DNA from: JAFMDF01 sp965222705
GTDB lineage: Bacteria > Bacteroidota > Bacteroidia > Chitinophagales > Saprospiraceae
Direction: 5' to 3'
Length of the DNA: 64,000 nt
Assembly: GCA_965222705.1 (NCBI GenBank)
Contig: CBDCUO010000025.1
Span: 10,005 to 74,004 of the forward strand
Part shown: positions 25,848 to 34,001 of the stretch, in pieces
How positions within the stretch are numbered: position 1 is the stretch's first letter
Layout: every line of letters starts with the position of its first letter
Made by a program: the position numbers and the translations under genes
The notes under the pieces: generated by a model
What the model saw: the letters and a program-made list of their open reading frames with translations, nothing else
What the model was told of the DNA's origin: nothing
Databases searched by the model: none

Positions 25848-27086
25848 ATGAGAAATTTAATCACCCTTTTGTTCGCTTGCTTTTCTTTTTCTCTAATCGC
25901 TCAGTCTGCTTCTGAAGGTTGGCTCTATGGCAAAGTAACTACTTGGGGTGGCGACATCTATGAAGGCCAACTTCGCTGGGGAAAAGAGGAGGCCTTTTGG
26001 ACTGATATGTTCAATGCCAGTAAAATAGAAAATGAGAATCTGGAATATTTGGACAGAGATACTAAACGAGCGTTGGTGGAAAGTCGCGGCTGGGGACATG
26101 GCAATAAATGGGGCAACTGGATCAGCAAAAATATTAGCTTGAGCAATTATGACTTTACCCATCAGTTTTCCTGCCAGTTTGGTGAAATCAAACAGATCAA
26201 AAAGAGCAGTAGGTCAAAAGTGCAAGTGACTATGAGAGATAATCGGCAAATGCGGCTCGAAGGCAGCGGGTATAATGACATTGGTACAAAAATAAGAGTT
26301 TACGACCCCGAAATTGGAAAGCTGGAATTAAACTGGAGTGACATTGAAACAATTGATTTTCTAGCAACGCCCAAAAACTGGGAAAGCAAAATTGGTAGTC
26401 CCCTCTTCGGCGAGGTAGAAAGCTGGACGGGTAAGTATGAGGGCTATATTATCTGGGATAAAGATGAGCGAGTAACTTCTGACAAATTGGATGGAGAAAC
26501 AAGAGACGCAGATATGTCCATCGAATTTGGTAATATTGTAAGTATTGAGGAAAGAGGCAATGGTAGTGAAGTGACGCTGAAAAGTGGCCGATCTTACCGA
26601 ATGGATGACTCCAATGATGTTGATGACGGAAATCGGGGCATTGTAGTAGTCATGCCTGGCAAAGGTAGAGTAGTGATTGCCTGGGATGATTTTGAAAAAG
26701 TAACCTTCAAAGATGTCCCCAGTATAGATATGAAAACCTATAATAGCTTTACCAAACCAGAAAAAATCCACGGGACTGTTACTACTCAAAATGGAAAGAC
26801 CTATACCGGTCGGATTGTCTATGATTTAGATGAAGAATTTTCCTATGAGATTTTAAATGGAGCAATTAAAGACACCGAATTCGAAATCCCATTCCGCCTA
26901 GTCAAAAGCATAGAGCCGAGGCAAAGTGATGAAAGTGTGGTCACATTAAAAAGTGGCGAAAAATACGAACTGGAAGACTCACAAGATGTAAATGAACGAA
27001 ATACCGGAATTTTGGTTTTTGAAAATGAAAATGATGGCCCTGTTTATATCTATTGGGAAGACGTGGAGAAAGTGGTATTTGAATGA
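25848..27086 (+). CDS. Secreted protein with three internal repeats, hypothetical
   Basis: A 412-residue exported protein (signal peptide MRNLITLLFACFSFSLIAQ). It contains three copies of a beta-rich unit of about 130 residues. Each opens with a 'G-x-V-x-[TS]-x-x-G-x-x-Y-x-G-x-[IL]-x-[WY]' strand pair: WLYGKVTTWGGDIYEGQLRW (about 25-44), LFGEVESWTGKYEGYIIW (about 185-202) and IHGTVTTQNGKTYTGRIVY (about 308-326). Each closes with a 'V-x-[IV]-x-W-x-[DE]-[IFV]-E-x-[IV]-x-F' strand: LELNWSDIETIDF, VVIAWDDFEKVTF and VYIYWEDVEKVVF. No enzyme motif is visible. The fold may be a set of SH3-like or Sm-like barrels. It lies alone, 191 bases after the preceding gene. Function unknown. Confidence 0.7.
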   Translation: MRNLITLLFACFSFSLIAQSASEGWLYGKVTTWGGDIYEGQLRWGKEEAFWTDMFNASKIENENLEYLDRDTKRALVESRGWGHGNKWGNWISKNISLSNYDFTHQFSCQFGEIKQIKKSSRSKVQVTMRDNRQMRLEGSGYNDIGTKIRVYDPEIGKLELNWSDIETIDFLATPKNWESKIGSPLFGEVESWTGKYEGYIIWDKDERVTSDKLDGETRDADMSIEFGNIVSIEERGNGSEVTLKSGRSYRMDDSNDVDDGNRGIVVVMPGKGRVVIAWDDFEKVTFKDVPSIDMKTYNSFTKPEKIHGTVTTQNGKTYTGRIVYDLDEEFSYEILNGAIKDTEFEIPFRLVKSIEPRQSDESVVTLKSGEKYELEDSQDVNERNTGILVFENENDGPVYIYWEDVEKVVFE

Positions 27087-27144
27087 AAAATTTGTACAAG
27101 GGGTATTAAATAGATCAAACAAAGCTCATGGTACAAGTTTTTAT

Positions 27145-27208
27145 AGCTGATTATTTTTTAGAAATTAACTAAAACCTATCTTTGGCGATTTCTAAAAAAT
27201 AATCAGCT
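27145..27208 (+). promoter_or_regulatory. Perfect 21-bp inverted repeat enclosing the ltaE promoter
   Basis: The left arm (27145-27165, starting AGCTGATTATTTTTT) and the right arm (27188-27208, ending AAAATAATCAGCT) are exact reverse complements, separated by 22 bases. The spacer contains TATCTTTG (27177-27184), an exact -7 box. The left arm thus covers the -33 zone and the right arm the expected transcription start and leader, ending two bases before the ATG. This layout suggests an operator or a leader hairpin controlling threonine aldolase. Confidence 0.75.
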
Positions 27209-27210
27209 GT

Positions 27211-28230
27211 ATGTTAATAAATCTATCCAGCGATACTGTCACTAAGCCCACCCCGAGAATGTTGGAGGCAATGATACAAGCAGAAGTTGGAGATGATGTA
27301 TTTGGAGCAGACCCTACCGTCAATAAGTTGGAAGCCAAAGCTGCGAAAATGTTCGGCAAAGAAGCTGCTGTTTTTTGCCCTTCTGGCACCATGACCAATC
27401 AAATCGCTATCAAAGTTCATACCCAACCTCTAGATGAAGTTATTTGCCACAAGTACTCCCATGTTTATCAATACGAAACTGGAGGTTATGCCTTTAACTC
27501 AGGTGTAGGGATCAATCTGTTACAGGGAGCAAATGGCAAAATAAATGCAGAAAGCATCGCCAAAGCAATTAAGCCCGTGCATGATTGGTTACCTCTTAGT
27601 AAACTAGTGGTAATAGAAAATACCACCAACAAAGGAGGGGGCAGTTACTACACGCTGGAAGAAATTAAGCCCATTTATCAGTTATGTAAGGAACGAGGCT
27701 TAGTCCTGCATCTGGACGGTGCCAGATTATTTAATGCTTTGGTAGAAACAAAAGAGAGCCCTAAACAAATGGGTCCTTACTTTGACAGCATTTCTATTTG
27801 TCTATCAAAAGGTCTGGGCGCACCCGTAGGTTCTTTATTAATTGGTAGTCAGGCTTTTATAAAAAAAGCAAGGCGATATAGAAAAGTAATGGGTGGCGGA
27901 ATGCGACAAGCAGGCTTTTTAGCGGCTGCAGGCATCTACGCACTGGATAATCACATCGAACGCCTAAAAGAGGATCATAAAAGTGCCCTGAAAATAGGAA
28001 AGGTGTTAAAAAAACTTCCTTTTGTTGAAAATATCCGACCGATACAAACCAATATTGTTATTTTTGATGTACAGCCTCCTCATACAGCGATCTCTTTCCT
28101 AGAGTTATTAGCAAATAATGGAATCAATGCGGTTACTTTTGGACCTCAAACCATTCGATTTGTCTTCCATATGGAAATTACAGCAGCGATGGTGAAAAGG
28201 CTAAGCACTATTTTGGAAAATATCAATTAG
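27211..28230 (+). CDS. ltaE: Low-specificity L-threonine aldolase
   Basis: A 339-residue PLP enzyme that splits L-threonine or allo-threonine into glycine and acetaldehyde. The N-terminus INLSSDTVTKPTPRMLEAM and the block AEVGDDVFGADPTVNKLE are signatures of the family. The PLP-lysine is K200 in SICLSKGLGAPVGSLL, and the aspartate contacting the pyridine ring is D169 in HLDGARLFNA. The glycine-rich loop FCPSGTMTNQIAI holds the phosphate. Length is normal (about 340). The gene is preceded by an unusual inverted repeat around its promoter and converges with msrA after only 12 bases. Confidence 0.95.
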   Translation: MLINLSSDTVTKPTPRMLEAMIQAEVGDDVFGADPTVNKLEAKAAKMFGKEAAVFCPSGTMTNQIAIKVHTQPLDEVICHKYSHVYQYETGGYAFNSGVGINLLQGANGKINAESIAKAIKPVHDWLPLSKLVVIENTTNKGGGSYYTLEEIKPIYQLCKERGLVLHLDGARLFNALVETKESPKQMGPYFDSISICLSKGLGAPVGSLLIGSQAFIKKARRYRKVMGGGMRQAGFLAAAGIYALDNHIERLKEDHKSALKIGKVLKKLPFVENIRPIQTNIVIFDVQPPHTAISFLELLANNGINAVTFGPQTIRFVFHMEITAAMVKRLSTILENIN

Positions 28231-28242
28231 GGATGCTACCTG

Positions 28243-28929
28243 CTAATTTCGGTATTCTTTTTTCAAAATGTCTGCAAAATACTTTTCTACTTTCTCTACT
28301 TTTGGCTTGCTGACATTGGCAACATAGGGGTTGTCCTGGTGGCTGGGATAATAATCCTGGTGATAAGCTTCAGCAACCCAAAATTCCTCATACGGCATCA
28401 CTTCCGTTGCAATCGGACGACCTAGCTTACCGGAATCATTTAGCTTTTTAATATAAGCTTCCGAGACTGCTTTCTGGCTTTCGTCGTGATAAAAAATTGC
28501 AGACCGATATTGCGGACCAACATCCGGTCCCTGCCGGTTCACTTGTGTCCCATCATGGGCTACATAAAAAACAGCCAATAATTTTTCAAAAGAAATAACG
28601 TCGGGGTCATAAAAAATCTGTATAGACTCTGCATGTTTAGTGCTACCACTTGCTACTTGCCGGTAGCTTGGATGAGCTATTTCTCCTCCTGAATAACCAC
28701 TAATGACCTCTTTTACTCCTTCTATGCGTTCAAAAGCAGCTTCCGTACACCAAAAACAGCCGCCAGCAAAAGTAGCCACCGCATACTGATCTAGATTTTT
28801 GCCTTGAATATATTCTGCTATCAGTAGAGTTTTGCCAGCTGTTGTTCTAAGTGCATTACCCTGCTGTTGCCCACAACTAATTAAGGCAAAGCAAGCTAAT
28901 AAATTAAGTAGCATTAGTTGTTTTTTCAT
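28243..28929 (-). CDS. msrA: Peptide-methionine (S)-S-oxide reductase, lipoprotein form
   Basis: MsrA reduces methionine-S-sulfoxide in damaged proteins. The active-site motif FAGGCFWCTEAAFE holds the nucleophile C58 (in GCFWC). The following GVKEVISGYSGG, YDPDVISFEKLL, GTQVNRQGPDVGPQYRSAIFY and AEAYHQDYY blocks are all present. The ATG at 28929 starts a lipoprotein signal peptide MKKQLMLLNLLACFALISCG (lipidated C19), giving 228 residues; a longer frame from 29061 adds 44 residues that do not look like a secreted protein and is rejected. A lipoprotein MsrA implies repair of envelope proteins. No msrB is adjacent. Confidence 0.95.
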   Translation of the reverse strand: MKKQLMLLNLLACFALISCGQQQGNALRTTAGKTLLIAEYIQGKNLDQYAVATFAGGCFWCTEAAFERIEGVKEVISGYSGGEIAHPSYRQVASGSTKHAESIQIFYDPDVISFEKLLAVFYVAHDGTQVNRQGPDVGPQYRSAIFYHDESQKAVSEAYIKKLNDSGKLGRPIATEVMPYEEFWVAEAYHQDYYPSHQDNPYVANVSKPKVEKVEKYFADILKKEYRN

Positions 28930-29073
28930 TTCTATATATTTTTTATTCAGAAAGTTAGCAACATGAAAGAAAACAGCTACATTGCCATCAAGTTCTGTAA
29001 AATTTTCTAAAAAATTGTTAAATGCTTTTGCATTTTCAAACATGAAAAACAGAGCTGCCAATTATACGCCTCA

Positions 29074-29904
29074 TCAAGTTGAGCCATGTTCTTCGATCTC
29101 TTTTTTTAATAATTTAATATTCTTTTTATGAAAATGTCCCATTATTTTGGGAAAATGATATTGCTGGAATAAGCCCTTTAGGTCAAAGGGAATATTCTTT
29201 TCAATACTATTTCTAAGAATATGAATATAGTTCAAGGCAGCTTTTTTTCTCTTTAAAATTTCCGTTTCAGTAAAAGCAATATCTCCATGTCCCGTCACTA
29301 ACATTTTGATCTCATGGTAAGTCAAAATAGATATTGTTTTTCTTATTGTCCTTTCATATTCCAAACTACTATGGTAAATATAAGGGAATTCAATATTGCT
29401 TAAATAATCTCCAGCAATCCAGATTCCCAGTGGTTCAATAATTGCAAAAATGCCATCTGCATTATGGCCTGGAGCCAAATAAAAGGTCAAGACTGTCTCA
29501 CCAATCTTTATTTGTTCTCCATCCTTTTCAATCGCAATATCTACGGCTGGATATTCAATCAAGTAATTTCTTCTAATATAGTTTTCTTCATCAAAATCCT
29601 TGATCTGTCGAAGAATTGCAGCTTTGTCGGGATTATTCGCAAATGTCTGGCTAGCAATTACTTGTGCTGAAGGAAATGCTTTATATCCAATAATATGATC
29701 ATAATCAGAATGAGTGAAAAGCAAATAAAATGGTCGCTCTCCAATTTGTTGTCTAATCATATTTTGAATAGCTTCAATTTCTATCGGCAGCCAGTTTGGG
29801 TCAACAAGCAAAGCCAAATCATCCGTTACAACAAAAGTGGAAGTCGTTCGAAAAAGTGCACTTTCGAAAACAATAATATTTGGGGTTTTATATTGTATTT
29901 TCAT
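29074..29904 (-). CDS. Metallo-beta-lactamase fold hydrolase
   Basis: A 276-residue MBL-fold enzyme. The metal-binding motif is FTHSDYDHIIG (H65, D67, D69, H70), a variant of HxHxDH in which the second histidine is aspartate. Further ligands appear in APGHNADG and GIWIAGDYLSN, and the closing histidine in LVTGHGD. The ATG at 29904 is preferred to an in-frame GTG at 29913. The protein has no signal peptide, so it is probably cytoplasmic. The HSDYDH variant is common in a broad set of hydrolases of unknown substrate (not beta-lactamases). It lies on the minus strand, divergent from carA, with about 210 bases in between, and 145 bases upstream of msrA. Confidence 0.8.
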   Translation of the reverse strand: MKIQYKTPNIIVFESALFRTTSTFVVTDDLALLVDPNWLPIEIEAIQNMIRQQIGERPFYLLFTHSDYDHIIGYKAFPSAQVIASQTFANNPDKAAILRQIKDFDEENYIRRNYLIEYPAVDIAIEKDGEQIKIGETVLTFYLAPGHNADGIFAIIEPLGIWIAGDYLSNIEFPYIYHSSLEYERTIRKTISILTYHEIKMLVTGHGDIAFTETEILKRKKAALNYIHILRNSIEKNIPFDLKGLFQQYHFPKIMGHFHKKNIKLLKKEIEEHGST

Positions 29905-30033
29905 AAATTTCACTCAATAAAAGAGTTTTGCTAAAAATACAAAAGCATCAGTAATTACAAGCATTTAAAGCATTTCTTTTCAGTTTTCAGGATCAAAGTA
30001 GTCAGGCATCCAGAAAAAACTTCTCTTATAAAA

Positions 30034-30064
30034 TTACTTTCTCTCTACAGATGCCTTATATTTG
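30034..30064 (+). promoter_or_regulatory. Promoter of carA
   Basis: TTA (30034-30036), a 20-nt spacer and TATATTTG (30057-30064), an exact -7 box. It lies 50 bases before the carA ATG. The -33 triplet differs from TTG by one base. Confidence 0.6.
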
Positions 30065-30113
30065 CGCCAATTTAAAAAAAACTATCAATTCCATATTTTA
30101 AAAATAACTCCTT

Positions 30114-31229
30114 ATGCAGCCAATACCCGCCGTTTTATTATTACAAGACGGTACTGTATTTTATGGAAAATCTGCTGGAAAAATTGGTACAACCACAGGA
30201 GAGATTTGTTTTAACACTGGAATGACCGGCTATCAAGAAATTTTTACGGATCCCTCCTATTATGGGCAGTTGTTAGTGGCAACAAATGCTCACATCGGTA
30301 ATTATGGTACTAAAAAAAGCGAAACGGAGTCCCAGAATATTAAAATTGCCGGACTAATTTGTAAGAACTTTACCTGGCAATATTCCCGCACAAAAGCAGA
30401 TGCTTCCATCCAAGAATATTTTGAAAAAGAAAACCTGGTCGGCATTTGCCAAGTAGATACCCGTGCAGTGGTTCGTCATATCCGCAGTAAAGGGGCTATG
30501 AATGCCATTATATCCTCTGAAACCCAAGATTTAAAGGAACTAAAAAAACAATTAGCCAAAGTCCCCAATATGGATGGACTGGAACTCGCTTCTGCTGTCA
30601 GCACCCAGGAAGCTTACACTTTGGGCAACCCCGGTGCGACTTATAAAGTAGCCGCGCTTGATTTTGGTATCAAAAGGAACATTTTGGAATGTATGATTGC
30701 CAGAGATTGTTTCGTCAAAGTCTTCCCTGCTAAAACGAATTTTCAGGTATTAGAGGCCTGGAATCCAAATGGTTATTTTTTATCTAACGGGCCAGGGGAT
30801 CCGGCACCGATGGACTATGCCGTTAAAACCGCCAAAGCTATTTTGAAAAAAAATAAACCGCTATTCGGCATTTGCCTGGGACACCAAATTTTAGCTTTAG
30901 CTATGGATATCCCTACCTACAAAATGCATCATGGACATAGAGGTATCAATCATCCGGTAAAAAATTTGGTAACCGGAAAATGTGAAATTACCAGTCAAAA
31001 TCACGGTTTTGGAGTTAGCCCCAATGTCCTAGAAGCGAATAAAGATAAAATCGAAATCACTCATCTCAATCTAAATGACCAAACAATTGAAGGCATTCGA
31101 ATAAAAGGCAAAAAGGCTTTTTCCGTACAATATCACCCAGAAGCCTCTCCTGGACCTCACGATGCCCGCTATTTGTTTGATTATTTTGTTGGTTTGATGC
31201 AAGAAGACAAAAGTCGAGGTAGTGATTGA
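30114..31229 (+). CDS. carA: Carbamoyl-phosphate synthase small subunit
   Basis: This 371-residue class I glutamine amidotransferase subunit supplies ammonia to CarB for carbamoyl phosphate, a precursor of pyrimidines and arginine. The N-terminal CarA domain shows AVLLLQDGTVFYGKSAG and the block GEICFNTGMTGYQEIFTDPSY. The amidotransferase triad is visible: C254 in LFGICLGHQ, and the histidine and glutamate in VQYHPEASPGP. The oxyanion loop SNGPGDP is intact. Full length. carB is not next to it; enolase follows after 42 bases on the same strand, so the two may share the transcript. Confidence 0.97.
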   Translation: MQPIPAVLLLQDGTVFYGKSAGKIGTTTGEICFNTGMTGYQEIFTDPSYYGQLLVATNAHIGNYGTKKSETESQNIKIAGLICKNFTWQYSRTKADASIQEYFEKENLVGICQVDTRAVVRHIRSKGAMNAIISSETQDLKELKKQLAKVPNMDGLELASAVSTQEAYTLGNPGATYKVAALDFGIKRNILECMIARDCFVKVFPAKTNFQVLEAWNPNGYFLSNGPGDPAPMDYAVKTAKAILKKNKPLFGICLGHQILALAMDIPTYKMHHGHRGINHPVKNLVTGKCEITSQNHGFGVSPNVLEANKDKIEITHLNLNDQTIEGIRIKGKKAFSVQYHPEASPGPHDARYLFDYFVGLMQEDKSRGSD

Positions 31230-31271
31230 CGATTTTGATGTTTTCAAAATACTTAAAAAATATTATATTAA

Positions 31272-32555
31272 ATGAGTACCATTTTAGACATTCGTTCTAG
31301 AGAAATTCTCGATTCCAGAGGCAATCCTACCGTCGAAGTAGAAGTTTTAACCGAAAATGGATATTTAGGAAGGGCAGCCGTTCCGTCCGGTGCTTCTACC
31401 GGAAAATACGAAGCAGTAGAACTTAGAGACGGTGATAAAAACCGTTTTTTAGGCAAAGGGGTTTTAAATGCCTGTAAAAATATAGAAGAAATCATTCGAG
31501 AAGAATTGGTCGGCGTAGAGGTATTTGAGCAAATTTATATAGATAATCTAATGCTCGAATTAGACGGAACCCCCAATAAAAGTAAATTGGGTGCCAACGC
31601 TATCTTGGGTGTTTCTCTTGCCGTTGCCAAAGCAGCAGCGCAAGAAGCAGGTCAATCCTTGTATCGTTATGTTGGCGGGGTCAACGCCCATGTCTTGCCC
31701 GTCCCGATGATGAATATTTTAAATGGTGGCTCTCATGCAGACAATAGCATTGATTTTCAAGAGTTTATGATTGTTCCGGTTGGAGCTGATTTCTTTTCTG
31801 AAGGTCTGAGAATGGGCGTTGAGGTATTCCATAATCTTAAAACCGTCTTGAAAAAGAAGGGCTATTCTACCAATGTGGGCGATGAAGGTGGTTTTGCACC
31901 CAACATCAAATCCAATCAAGAAGCTATAGAAATCGTTTTAACCGCCATTGAAAAAGCGGGCTATAAACCCGGTGAGGAAGTACTAATCGCCATGGACGCA
32001 GCCGCTTCTGAATTTTATAATGCTAAGGAAAAAGTCTATCATTTTCGCAAATCAACCGGAGATAAATTATCTACGGCTGATATGGTAAGCTACTGGGCAG
32101 ATTGGGTAAAAAAATATCCGATTTTTTCTATTGAAGATGGCTTGGATGAGGATGATTGGAAGGGTTGGAAAACCTTAACCCAAAAACTGGGAAATAAAGT
32201 ACAACTGGTAGGGGATGATTTATTTGTCACGAATACTAAACGCTTGCAAAAGGGTATCGATGAAGATTCGGCTAACTCTATATTAATAAAAGTGAACCAA
32301 ATTGGTTCTTTAACGGAAACTATTGATGCGGTCAATATGGCTACCCGAAATTCTTTTACTTCCGTGATGAGTCATCGCTCTGGTGAAACAGAGGACACGA
32401 CCATCGCTGATCTAGCGGTTGCCTTGAATGCCGGACAAATAAAAACTGGCTCGGCCTCTCGCTCAGACAGAATCGCAAAATACAATCAGTTGCTCAGGAT
32501 TGAAGAAGAACTGGGTGATTCCGGTATCTATCCAGGAAGAGCCTTATTGGGATAG
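31272..32555 (+). CDS. eno: Enolase
   Basis: A 427-residue glycolytic enzyme converting 2-phosphoglycerate to phosphoenolpyruvate with Mg2+. The N-terminal signature ILDIRSREILDSRGNPTVEVEV and the substrate loop VPSGASTGKYEAVELRDGD are present. So are the catalytic glutamate in GDEGGFAPNI, the metal ligands in AMDAA, SIEDGLDEDDW and VGDDLF, the base lysine in SILIKVNQIGSL, and the signature MSHRSGETEDTTIADLAVAL. Normal length. It lies 42 bases after carA. A strong intrinsic terminator follows at 32583-32608, immediately before the next gene. Confidence 0.98.
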   Translation: MSTILDIRSREILDSRGNPTVEVEVLTENGYLGRAAVPSGASTGKYEAVELRDGDKNRFLGKGVLNACKNIEEIIREELVGVEVFEQIYIDNLMLELDGTPNKSKLGANAILGVSLAVAKAAAQEAGQSLYRYVGGVNAHVLPVPMMNILNGGSHADNSIDFQEFMIVPVGADFFSEGLRMGVEVFHNLKTVLKKKGYSTNVGDEGGFAPNIKSNQEAIEIVLTAIEKAGYKPGEEVLIAMDAAASEFYNAKEKVYHFRKSTGDKLSTADMVSYWADWVKKYPIFSIEDGLDEDDWKGWKTLTQKLGNKVQLVGDDLFVTNTKRLQKGIDEDSANSILIKVNQIGSLTETIDAVNMATRNSFTSVMSHRSGETEDTTIADLAVALNAGQIKTGSASRSDRIAKYNQLLRIEEELGDSGIYPGRALLG

Positions 32556-32582
32556 GATTATTTGGAAATACTAACTTTCCTT

Positions 32583-32608
32583 CGCAATTTTTTCTAAATT
32601 GCGTTTTT
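32583..32608 (+). terminator. Intrinsic terminator after eno, abutting the next start codon
   Basis: CGCAATTT / AAATTGCG form an 8-bp stem with the loop TTTCT, followed by TTTTT (32604-32608). It ends five bases before the ATG of the FtsB/DivIC-like gene at 32614. It should stop most transcription from carA-eno; the downstream gene would depend on read-through or a promoter overlapping the hairpin. Confidence 0.8.
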
Positions 32609-32613
32609 AATCA

Positions 32614-32943
32614 ATGATTATGGCTGTTAGAAGTAATCCATTTAAACCCTTAATTCGGCAAATTCCAAAACCGCTAAGAAATCGATATTTCTTGGTATTA
32701 GTATTCTTTTTTGCCTGGCTCATTTTTTTTGACCGACACGATATCTGGACCCAATACCAACTTCAGCAATCTCTAAATAAATTGAAAGCAGATAAGTCCT
32801 TCTACCAACAAAAAATTGAAGAAGTTAAACAGGAACGCCTAGATATTAAATTAAATAAAGAAAAATTTGCCAGAGAAAAGTATTATATGAAAAAGAAAAA
32901 TGAGGATATCTTTTTGATGATACGGAACGAAGAGGATCGGTAG
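32614..32943 (+). CDS. DivIC/FtsB-like septum formation initiator
   Basis: A 109-residue bitopic membrane protein: a basic cytoplasmic N-terminus (RQIPKPLRNRY), one membrane helix (FLVLVFFFAWLIFF, about residues 26-40), then a coiled coil (YQLQQSLNKLKADKSFYQQKIEEVKQERLDIKLNKEKFAREKYYMKKKNEDIFLM). The 'FAREKYYMKKKNEDIF' ending corresponds to the 'E..AR..y.m...ge..f' motif of FtsB/DivIC. Such proteins form a complex with FtsL and FtsQ that activates septal wall synthesis. In Bacteroidota this gene often follows eno, which supports the call. The start ATG lies just after the eno terminator. Confidence 0.88.
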   Translation: MIMAVRSNPFKPLIRQIPKPLRNRYFLVLVFFFAWLIFFDRHDIWTQYQLQQSLNKLKADKSFYQQKIEEVKQERLDIKLNKEKFAREKYYMKKKNEDIFLMIRNEEDR

Positions 32944-33076
32944 TTAGTTGCTGAATTAATTACTAATTATTTGTAAATCAATACTTTATAAATAAAATTT
33001 TATTCTCCTAGTATCTTACTTCTCTGCATTAAAGCAAAATTATTTCTGTAACCTATATAATCAATCAACTAACTAA

Positions 33077-33952
33077 ATGTCTGTATTAGTCAATAAAAAT
33101 TCAAGAATAATTGTTCAAGGTTTTACGGGCAAAGAAGGCTCTTTTCACGCAGAGCAAATGATCGAGTATGGAACTACCGTAGTCGGCGGCGTAACCCCTG
33201 GCAAAGGTGGTCAAATACATCTAGGGAAGCCCGTTTTCAATACTGTTTCGGAAGCTGTTAAAAAGACAAAAGCAGATACTTCAGTCATCTTTGTCCCTCC
33301 AAGATTTGCAGCAGATGCTATTATGGAAGCAGCAGATGCAGGCATTAAAGTAATCATTTGTATTACGGAAGGTATTCCAGTACAAGATATGGTAAAAGTT
33401 AAAGCTTTTTTAAGAGATAAAAAATGTCGTCTTGTTGGTCCAAATTGTCCAGGGGTAATTACACCAGAAGAAGCTAAATGTGGTATTATGCCTGGTTTTA
33501 TCCATAAAAAAGGAAGGGTCGGAATCGTTTCACGTTCAGGTACATTGACCTATGAGGCAGTGGATCAAGTGACTAAAGCAGGTATGGGGCAATCTACCTG
33601 CATTGGCATCGGCGGCGACCCAATAATCGGAACGACCACTAAAGAGGCGGTTCAGTTACTGATGAACGACGAGGAAACAGACGGTATTATCATGATCGGT
33701 GAAATTGGCGGCGGCATGGAAGCAGAAGCAGCTCAGTATATTAAAAAATACGGAACCAAGCCCGTAGTGGGCTTTATCGCTGGACGAACGGCCCCCAAAG
33801 GGAGAACTATGGGGCATGCAGGAGCCATTATTGGAGGGGCGGAAGATACCGCAGAAGCCAAAATGAAAATCATGAAAGAATGCGGTATCCACGTGGTACA
33901 AACACCTGCCGAAATTGGCATTACCATGAAAAGGGCACTGAGCCAAAATTAA
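33077..33952 (+). CDS. sucD: Succinate-CoA ligase (ADP-forming) alpha subunit
   Basis: A 291-residue TCA-cycle enzyme subunit making succinate and ATP from succinyl-CoA. The CoA-binding Rossmann part starts RIIVQGFTGKEGSFHAEQMI, followed by GGVTPGKGG and the block CRLVGPNCPGVITPEEAKCGIMPG. The phosphohistidine is H247 in GRTMGHAGAIIGG, with the preceding signature GEIGGGMEAEAA. Full length and undamaged. sucC is not adjacent, a common split in Bacteroidota. A 33-base hairpin straddles the end of the gene, oriented mainly for the opposite strand. Confidence 0.97.
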   Translation: MSVLVNKNSRIIVQGFTGKEGSFHAEQMIEYGTTVVGGVTPGKGGQIHLGKPVFNTVSEAVKKTKADTSVIFVPPRFAADAIMEAADAGIKVIICITEGIPVQDMVKVKAFLRDKKCRLVGPNCPGVITPEEAKCGIMPGFIHKKGRVGIVSRSGTLTYEAVDQVTKAGMGQSTCIGIGGDPIIGTTTKEAVQLLMNDEETDGIIMIGEIGGGMEAEAAQYIKKYGTKPVVGFIAGRTAPKGRTMGHAGAIIGGAEDTAEAKMKIMKECGIHVVQTPAEIGITMKRALSQN

Positions 33953-33991
33953 AAAAATATAGGGGGCGAGTAATAAACGCTATTGCCCTAT
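33951..33991 (-). terminator. Hairpin terminator for the DUF4112 gene
   Basis: ATAGGG (33959-33964) pairs with CCCTAT (33986-33991), with an inner GCG/CGC extension after a small internal loop. On the minus strand the stem is followed by A and seven Ts, which overlap the sucD stop codon region. It fits as the terminator of the leftward DUF4112 gene ending at 34002. Confidence 0.5.
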
Positions 33992-34001
33992 CTCCTATCT
34001 T

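Noticed and set aside
26361..26789. A 142-residue minus-strand frame in the triple-repeat protein gene
   Set aside because: Antisense to a gene with a signal peptide and internal repeats; no independent support.
28930..29061. N-terminal extension of MsrA
   Set aside because: The 44 extra residues precede an obvious lipoprotein signal peptide, so the start at 28929 is preferred.
29074..29904. Beta-lactamase resistance gene
   Set aside because: The fold is MBL, but the HSDYDH metal motif and the lack of a signal peptide point to a general hydrolase.
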